NCBI GenBank assembly: GCA_030151105.1
Contig: JASLEN010000036.1
Span: forward strand, 1 to 10,578
DNA length: 10,578 nt
From: Dysgonomonas sp.
GTDB taxonomy: Bacteria > Bacteroidota > Bacteroidia > Bacteroidales > Dysgonomonadaceae
Reading direction: 5' to 3'
Shown: positions 6,333-10,578 of the stretch, piece by piece
Numbering within the stretch: the stretch's first letter is position 1
How the letters are laid out: each line of letters begins with the position of its first letter
The notes under the pieces: generated by a model
Seen by the model: only the letters and a program-made list of their open reading frames with translations
Database searches by the model: none
What the model was told of the DNA's origin: nothing
Position numbers and translations under genes: made by a program

Positions 6333-7096
6333 AAATCGTTTTCATAGGTGCAGGAAACTTAGCTACCAATATGGCTTTGCATCTATTTAAGGGTAATTCT
6401 AAGATATTACAAGTATATAGTAGAACACAAGATTCAGCTCAACTATTAGCGACTAAAGTAAATGCAGAAGCAATAACGAGTTTAGATGCTATTAGAGATG
6501 ATGCTGACTTCTATATTTTCTCAGTCAAAGACTCTATTTTGGAACAGTTAATAGCTCAGATGCCTCATAGAAAGGGAATATGGATTCATACAGCAGGCAG
6601 CATGCCTTTAGATGTATTCAATAATATAATTCCAAACATTGGCGTTATATACCCTTTGCAGACATTTAGTAAAGAGAAAGAGGTTGAATGGAGAGAAGTC
6701 CCCCTATTCATCGAGTATTCTAGTCCTAGTATTATGTCTAAAATAGAGGATTTAGCAAGTAGATTTTCATCTAAGATTTATCATCTAACAACTGAACAAC
6801 GTAAGTATGTTCATGCTAGTGGTGTTTATGCAAATAATTTTGTGAATCAAATGTATGAACTAGCGCATCAAATGATTCAAAAGGCAGGCCTTCCATTTGA
6901 AGTTTTACTTCCAATTCTAGAAGAGACTTGTCATAAAGTACATTTGCTATCACCTCTTGAAGCTCAAACAGGACCCGCTATACGCAATGATGAAAATGTA
7001 ATGAATAAGCATCTAGAATTGATAGACTCTGATATGGATAAGCAATTGTATAAATTGATTAGCGAGAGCATTTACAATAGTCATAAACAAAAGTAA
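6329..7096 (+). CDS. Rossmann-fold DUF2520 protein, putative NADP-dependent oxidoreductase
   Basis: The 255-residue protein has an N-terminal Rossmann domain starting MKIVFIGAGNLATNMALHL, in which GAGNLA (7-12) is the dinucleotide-binding loop and YSR (30-32) suggests NADP preference. Conserved family motifs follow: HTAGSMP (87-93), YPLQTFS (108-114), HASGVYANNF (162-171) and TGPAIRND (214-221). The last two belong to the C-terminal helical DUF2520 domain, which resembles the dimerisation domain of pyrroline-5-carboxylate reductase and F420-dependent NADP reductases. No substrate is established for the family. It starts within the preceding gene (ATGA). Its TAA stop directly abuts the stop of the convergent KdsC-type gene, leaving no room for a terminator outside coding sequence. 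Confidence 0.92.
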   Translation: MKIVFIGAGNLATNMALHLFKGNSKILQVYSRTQDSAQLLATKVNAEAITSLDAIRDDADFYIFSVKDSILEQLIAQMPHRKGIWIHTAGSMPLDVFNNIIPNIGVIYPLQTFSKEKEVEWREVPLFIEYSSPSIMSKIEDLASRFSSKIYHLTTEQRKYVHASGVYANNFVNQMYELAHQMIQKAGLPFEVLLPILEETCHKVHLLSPLEAQTGPAIRNDENVMNKHLELIDSDMDKQLYKLISESIYNSHKQK

Positions 7097-7594
7097 TTAC
7101 CACTTACCTTGTGCTTTCATTACTTGCTCTATAATATCTCTAGCAATCCCCTCCCCTCCCTTAAGATGAGTTATATATTTGGCTATACTTCGTATTTCAT
7201 TTGCCGCATCAGCAGGAGATATAGACAGTCCCACTTTGCTCATAACCTCTAAGTCAGGAATGTCATCACCAGAATAAGCTATATTTTCTAATCCAACTTC
7301 AGTTTTGTCGATAAAATCGAGTAAATCAGCCATCTTGTCTTTCGAATTCATATAGAGGTGATTTACTCCTAGTTGTTCGTAATAGCTACGTACCGCCTCA
7401 GTTTTTGCTCCAGTTATTACAACAATAGAATAGCCTTTACTTATAGCGCGACTAAAAGCATATCTATCCTTAACATTAAGCATTCGCACTGGTTCACCCT
7501 CATTATTCATCGGAATCATGCTTGGGGACAATACTCCATCAACATCAAAAATAAAGGCTCGGATCTTTAATAAATCGTAATTAATTGAACTCAT
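7097..7594 (-). CDS. kdsC: KdsC-type HAD phosphatase, probable 3-deoxy-D-manno-octulosonate 8-phosphate phosphatase
   Basis: KdsC removes phosphate from Kdo-8-phosphate, giving Kdo for the lipopolysaccharide inner core, and acts as a cytoplasmic tetramer. The 165-residue capless HAD fold shows D17 and D19 in FIFDVDGVL, T61 in VVITGAK, K86/K88 in NSKDK, and GDD (109-111) with D114 in YSGDDIPDLEVM. The C-terminal KGGEGIARD and QGKW end are typical of KdsC, where the tail of one subunit closes a neighbour's active site. The related keto-deoxynonulosonate 9-phosphate phosphatases share this fold and cannot be fully excluded. It starts one base after the stop of the upstream HAD gene, so both are surely co-transcribed. 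In relatives I recall it running co-directionally after the DUF2520 gene; here it faces that gene. Confidence 0.88.
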   Translation of the reverse strand: MSSINYDLLKIRAFIFDVDGVLSPSMIPMNNEGEPVRMLNVKDRYAFSRAISKGYSIVVITGAKTEAVRSYYEQLGVNHLYMNSKDKMADLLDFIDKTEVGLENIAYSGDDIPDLEVMSKVGLSISPADAANEIRSIAKYITHLKGGEGIARDIIEQVMKAQGKW

Positions 7595-7595
7595 C

Positions 7596-8336
7596 TTATT
7601 TACTCATTATTTTATAATACTCTTCAAACTTATTGTAAAGTGCTTCCATAGATGGTAAAACGATATCAGCACCAGCATCTTTCAATACTTTAGGATCAAT
7701 AGGTCCAGTATTGATTGCTATAGTAAATATCCCTGCTGCTACTGATGCTTCAACTCCTCTTGGAGCATTTTCCACGACAATCGCTTCATAGGGCTTTAAG
7801 TCCCCACCTTTTTGCAAGCCCATGAGATATGGTTCTGGGTGAGGCTTGCCATGCTTTACATCATAAGCTGTCACCATCTTTTCTTTTGAGAATTGTCCAG
7901 GGAAATTTACCTCTAGCTTATCCAAAAGTGTAGCTTGTCCTGAACCTGTAACTATAACCCTTGTTAGATTCTTACTTTCTACTAATTTAACCATATCGAA
8001 TGCCTTAGGTATTAAAGATCCATCATTCATTTCGGCAAACAAACTAGATTTGCGTTGATATATTTCTTCGATTTCATCGGAACTTCCTTCTCTTTTCTTT
8101 TCTCGCTGAATAAGATGAGCTATCGTTTTGTGTCCCACCATTCCTTCATAGAGATAGAACTCGGCTTCTTCAGAGTTGATGTCAAATTCATCCATAGTTT
8201 GTTTCCACGATTTTGCATGCCATTTCATAGAATCGTACAATACACCATCCATATCGAAAAGTACAGCCTTGAGGTCAAATTTTGAATACTTATGTTTTTC
8301 TAAATACTTTTTAAAAGCAGTTTCCATTTTCATCAT
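7596..8336 (-). CDS. HAD-IA phosphatase/phosphomutase-like hydrolase (beta-phosphoglucomutase group)
   Basis: This cytoplasmic HAD enzyme of 246 residues acts on a small phosphorylated, probably sugar-type, substrate that sequence does not reveal. Motif I is VLFDMDGVLYDS, with nucleophile D28 and acid/base D30. A helical cap follows (about 38-110) with GMVGHKTIAHLIQ. Motif II is T130 in VIVTGSGQ, motif III is K164 in KHGKPHPEPY, and motif IV is E189/N190 in IVVENAPRGVEA. An acidic pair is usual in motif IV; the E-N variant also occurs in this group. The first 20 residues (METAFKKYLEKHKYSKF) are an N-terminal extension before the HAD core. ATG 8336, 8333 or 8327 could each be the start. A promoter-like sequence lies just upstream. 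Confidence 0.88.
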   Translation of the reverse strand: MMKMETAFKKYLEKHKYSKFDLKAVLFDMDGVLYDSMKWHAKSWKQTMDEFDINSEEAEFYLYEGMVGHKTIAHLIQREKKREGSSDEIEEIYQRKSSLFAEMNDGSLIPKAFDMVKLVESKNLTRVIVTGSGQATLLDKLEVNFPGQFSKEKMVTAYDVKHGKPHPEPYLMGLQKGGDLKPYEAIVVENAPRGVEASVAAGIFTIAINTGPIDPKVLKDAGADIVLPSMEALYNKFEEYYKIMSK

Positions 8337-8353
8337 CTTTTATAAATTCAGGA

Positions 8354-8385
8354 CTAAGTTACGATATATTTATGGAATATATAAA
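8354..8385 (-). promoter_or_regulatory. Candidate promoter of the two HAD phosphatase genes
   Basis: Read on the minus strand: TTTA (8385-8382), 20 bp, then TAACTTAG (8361-8354). Each element has one mismatch against TTTG and TAnnTTTG. Transcription would begin about 10 nt before ATG 8336. It lies in the 55-bp gap after the GNAT gene, so the HAD pair may be transcribed both from here and by read-through. Confidence 0.4.
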
Positions 8386-8391
8386 TTCTAT

Positions 8392-8826
8392 CTATTGCTC
8401 TACCTCCTTACTGAAAAACTTTTCAGCGACTTGATAGCCTTGTCTTACATAAAAACGGTGAGCATCCACTCTCTTTGCTTGACTATAAACCTCTATAAGT
8501 GTACATCTTCGATCTTTTGCTACTTGACTCGCATATTCTTCTAACATTTTGCCTATTTCTTGCCCTCTACAAGACGGATCTACGACCATGTATCCGATAG
8601 ACATTATATCGCCAGAGAAGGCTAATTGTACTGCAAAATGTAATGTTATAAGCCCGACGACTTCTCCTTCTGATTCATAAACAACGATAATATCGTTGTT
8701 ACTTTCTAGCAAAAGTTGTAATTTTGCACGTATAAATTCGGAGGAATGTACAAAACCTAACTCAGCAATTAGATATTTAATTCTATTAGCATCAGCGATT
8801 GTTGCTGATCTTATATTATTTTTCAT
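8392..8826 (-). CDS. GNAT-family N-acetyltransferase
   Basis: The 144-residue single-domain protein has GNAT features: N-terminal IRSATIADANRIKYLI (5-20), strand DIIVVYESEGEVVGLITLHF (45-64), strand 4 SIGYMVVDPSCRG (76-88), motif A RGQEIGKMLEEYA (87-99), and the C-terminal DAHRFYVRQGYQ (121-132), the usual A..FY...GF segment. It should transfer an acetyl group from acetyl-CoA to an unknown amine. In the acyl-CoA loop (Q/R-x-x-G-x-G/A) the first glycine is replaced by E90, which could weaken CoA phosphate binding or mark a divergent member. It is divergent from the lipoprotein gene and lies 55 bp upstream of the HAD pair. Confidence 0.88.
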   Translation of the reverse strand: MKNNIRSATIADANRIKYLIAELGFVHSSEFIRAKLQLLLESNNDIIVVYESEGEVVGLITLHFAVQLAFSGDIMSIGYMVVDPSCRGQEIGKMLEEYASQVAKDRRCTLIEVYSQAKRVDAHRFYVRQGYQVAEKFFSKEVEQ

Positions 8827-8850
8827 AACTTATTTATTCTTTTAACGATG

Positions 8851-8858
8851 TAAAGATA
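8851..8858 (-). promoter_or_regulatory. Candidate -7 element for the GNAT gene
   Basis: On the minus strand TATCTTTA matches TAnnTTTG except for the last base. I found no -33 element at 19-21 bp. The implied leader is about 18 nt. On the plus strand of this 77-bp divergent gap I see no convincing promoter for the lipoprotein gene. Confidence 0.3.
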
Positions 8859-8903
8859 TGAAGAAATTCTAAATGCACTTTATTCCTTCCCAACGCTAAT
8901 ATA

Positions 8904-9767
8904 ATGAGTAGAATAAAATTTTCACATATTACTAAACTAATCTTTGCCCTTTCTTTGTCTTCTGTTTTTATTGCCTGTGGCAGCAGACCTCACGCCATGC
9001 AATATCTGGTGAATAGAAGCTACCTACAAGACGTGGGACTTAGTCGGTCTGTTAGTATGTTGGATCTAAAAGGAGAAGAGAAACTTAGGGCTATTCATAT
9101 TGGAACACCAGATGATGTTAAAGTTTCAGAGTTTATGACTTTTAATGATCAAGGGAATGTACTATCTATTAGAAAAGAAAAAGGTGAGAATATTATCCTA
9201 AAATTGGTTGATTTTAAATATGACAAAAACGGATTGCTACAATGGATAGTTCCACATCAGTATTATTTTGAAGGATTTGGATATGATAGTATCAAGGTAG
9301 AATATAAAAAGTCAAAGCCATTTCAAATGATAGCCTTGAAGGACGAAAATCTTATATGGGTGGAAAATATTGTTTTTGATGATACTAATGAGACTTATTC
9401 TTTCAAGAAACAGATAACTCCTCATTCTGATGAATTATACAACATTTATCAATTTGAGAATAAAAAAATGGTTGCTGAATATCATCGCAATCGTTTGAGT
9501 GACTCAAATATTGATTCGACCAAATATTATTACAACAAGGGAATCCCCTATAAAAAAAGTGAGATTTTCAATGCTTCTCTGGTACACATTCTCAACTATG
9601 ATGATTTAGGTAGAGCCGAGAAAGGGACAACTATGTTTTACAAAAAAGACAGTATAGCATGGGTAGATAGATATTACTACTTATTGGACGAAAGAGTTCC
9701 CCACTCCATTGTCACAAGTTCGCCGATGGGATGGAGAGAAGAAACAAACTTTTTCTGGGAGGAGTAA
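8904..9767 (+). CDS. Predicted lipoprotein with YD-like short repeats, function unknown
   Basis: The 287-residue protein has a lipoprotein signal peptide: basic start (MSRIKFSHITK), hydrophobic core to residue 24 and VFIAC with acylated C25. The residues after the cysteine (GSRPHAMQ) lack the acidic export signal that sends Bacteroidota lipoproteins to the cell surface, so a periplasmic-facing outer-membrane location is more likely. The mature part is rich in Tyr, Lys and Asp and contains loosely repeated Y/F-x-D-x-x-G units: FNDQGNVLSIRKEKG (80-94), YDKNGLLQWI (106-115), NYDDLGRAEKG (231-241). These recall YD/RHS-type or MORN-like beta hairpins, but the repeats are too irregular for a family call. 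It is preceded by no clear promoter and followed by a new promoter-like element. Confidence 0.85.
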   Translation: MSRIKFSHITKLIFALSLSSVFIACGSRPHAMQYLVNRSYLQDVGLSRSVSMLDLKGEEKLRAIHIGTPDDVKVSEFMTFNDQGNVLSIRKEKGENIILKLVDFKYDKNGLLQWIVPHQYYFEGFGYDSIKVEYKKSKPFQMIALKDENLIWVENIVFDDTNETYSFKKQITPHSDELYNIYQFENKKMVAEYHRNRLSDSNIDSTKYYYNKGIPYKKSEIFNASLVHILNYDDLGRAEKGTTMFYKKDSIAWVDRYYYLLDERVPHSIVTSSPMGWREETNFFWEE

Positions 9768-9782
9768 CCAAGAAATTTCTAT

Positions 9783-9790
9783 TACCTTTG
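9783..9790 (+). promoter_or_regulatory. Candidate -7 element for the small membrane operon
   Basis: TACCTTTG is an exact TAnnTTTG match, 26 bp before ATG 9817; the implied leader is about 20 nt. A T-rich stretch (9750-9755) lies too far upstream (about 27 bp) to be a standard -33 element. Confidence 0.5.
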
Positions 9791-9816
9791 CCTTCTAATT
9801 TTACACCATTATATCT

Positions 9817-10203
9817 ATGCAAGGTTTCGCAGTACTTATAATGCTATTTTTTAGTATTCTGGCTACAGTCCTAATAATGTTGATGGCTGGCATGGCTATT
9901 TTATTACTACTTCTCATTTTTGCGATTGTAGCAATTATTGTGGGAGCCAAACAACATTCTGTCCTTAAAGGATTAAAAATCTTGATTTTCTCAAGTTCAA
10001 TCATTTTAATAACTCCCCTCACCTATCTTGCTCTAAAGACGTATGGTACTCAATTTTTCAGTATTGGTTCAGATCGCATGCAAATAATTGCTATCATCGC
10101 TGGTTTAGGTCTGAGTATTGGATTTGCGCTGATTTCGCACAAAACTTTCGAAAAAATCACAAAACTCATTTATAGCAAAATGAGCAAAAATGAAAAATCA
10201 TGA
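9817..10203 (+). CDS. Small polytopic membrane protein, function unknown
   Basis: The 128-residue protein is very hydrophobic up to residue 44, probably two closely spaced helices (about 3-24 and 25-44). Further helices are likely at 52-73 and 88-107, and a basic tail follows (HKTFEKITKLIYSKMSKNEK). There is no signal cleavage site and no recognised motif. The TGA overlaps the next gene's ATG in ATGA, so the two are probably translated together and may form a membrane complex; that is inference. The opposite-strand open frame at 9801-10022 is regarded as a shadow because a perfect -7 element and the coupled downstream gene support the plus strand. Confidence 0.75.
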   Translation: MQGFAVLIMLFFSILATVLIMLMAGMAILLLLLIFAIVAIIVGAKQHSVLKGLKILIFSSSIILITPLTYLALKTYGTQFFSIGSDRMQIIAIIAGLGLSIGFALISHKTFEKITKLIYSKMSKNEKS

Positions 10204-10578
10204 AAAAGTTTATATTTATTTTTGTCAGCATATGTTTGCTCGTTGTTGGAGGAATGGTGTATATGCTAAATAAGAGCTCAAGTTCGATAGAAATATTGGA
10301 TATTGTAGAAGTAAATGCGATTGCTCCTTTGATAGCGAAGGATATAAAAATCGAGTATGGATTCAATACTCTGAGCAGAAAAAGTGATGTAGAACTATTT
10401 AAAAATAGGGAAAGATACACCGTTTTGTTTGATGGTGCTATAAAAGATACGCTCAGAAGTAAATATGGTGAAAATGATTTTTTAGTAACTTATGATAGCA
10501 CCTACTACCTCTCGTTTAGACAAGTAAAATCTTGGGGGAAATCTATTCATAACTACAATTTCACCATTCACTTACAAG
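10200..10578 (+). CDS. Membrane-anchored protein, 3' end outside window, function unknown
   Basis: The frame opens at ATG 10200, overlapping the previous TGA by four bases, and runs open to the edge, giving 126 residues. An N-terminal hydrophobic segment (KKFIFIFVSICLLVVGGMVYM, residues 2-22) serves as anchor or uncleaved signal. The rest is extracytoplasmic and mixed in charge, including ERYTVLFDGAI and then YGENDFLVTYDSTYYLSFRQ near residues 89-108. The last stretch reminds me of a conserved hypothetical protein in other Bacteroidota, but I cannot name a family. No lipobox is visible: the only cysteine in the segment, C12, lies too early and is not followed by a mature domain. Confidence 0.8.
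   Translation, partial: MKKFIFIFVSICLLVVGGMVYMLNKSSSSIEILDIVEVNAIAPLIAKDIKIEYGFNTLSRKSDVELFKNRERYTVLFDGAIKDTLRSKYGENDFLVTYDSTYYLSFRQVKSWGKSIHNYNFTIHLQ

Noticed and set aside
8055..8544. Plus-strand frames (8055-8285 and 8176-8544) opposite the HAD and GNAT genes
   Set aside because: Both lie antisense to coding regions with clear catalytic motifs, and their translations show no family features.
9801..10022. Minus-strand 73-codon frame opposite the small membrane protein
   Set aside because: The plus strand has a perfect -7 element, a sensible start and a coupled downstream gene; the minus frame has none of these.
10166..10420. Minus-strand 84-codon frame near the right edge
   Set aside because: It is antisense to the coupled, membrane-anchored protein gene starting at 10200, which has ATGA overlap and a plausible anchor.
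1..10578. Mobile element, phage, CRISPR or defence island
   Set aside because: No transposase, integrase, terminal inverted repeats, regular spacer repeats or nuclease and helicase genes are visible; the genes are mainly housekeeping and envelope related.

Overview
This AT-rich window reads like a chromosomal segment of a member of the Bacteroidota, probably Bacteroidales; the species cannot be told. The signs are: no Shine-Dalgarno-like purine tract before any start; several candidate promoters of the Bacteroidota type (TTTG, then TAnnTTTG about 20 bp downstream); a topoisomerase I with GRFGP repeats and a lysine tail in place of zinc ribbons; and a DUF2520 gene next to a KdsC-type phosphatase gene, a pair I associate with this phylum. 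Twelve genes are supported, the first and last cut by the window edges. I found no tRNA, rRNA, CRISPR array, IS element or phage gene.

Layout. (1) Bases 2-1317 hold two tandem paralogues of a family I cannot name. Only the last 35 residues of the first are present. A strong terminator and a good promoter lie between them, so they look like separate transcription units. (2) Bases 1318-1584 are an intergenic region with two adjacent perfect 14-bp palindromes fused to a candidate promoter, followed by a leader able to form alternative hairpins, ahead of topA. (3) Bases 1585-7096 are a co-directional run: topA, a polyprenyl-phosphate sugar-1-phosphate transferase, a nitroreductase-family flavoprotein, a small LiaF/DUF5668-like membrane protein and a DUF2520 Rossmann protein. 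No convincing terminator separates them, and the last two overlap by ATGA. (4) Bases 7097-8826 are on the minus strand: GNAT acetyltransferase, a beta-phosphoglucomutase-like HAD phosphatase, then a KdsC-type HAD phosphatase. The KdsC-type gene ends directly against the DUF2520 gene (TAA|TTA, no base between). (5) Bases 8904-10578 are on the plus strand: a lipoprotein, then a two-gene unit of a small polytopic membrane protein and an overlapping, truncated membrane-anchored protein.

Functionally most of this is housekeeping and envelope related: DNA supercoiling (TopA), start of surface glycan synthesis (sugar transferase), probable Kdo supply for lipid A core (KdsC-type), and several small envelope proteins without assigned function. 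I see no obvious defence or mobile system. The parts least explained are the tandem unknown paralogues at the left edge, the palindromes and leader before topA, and the small membrane operon at the right edge.
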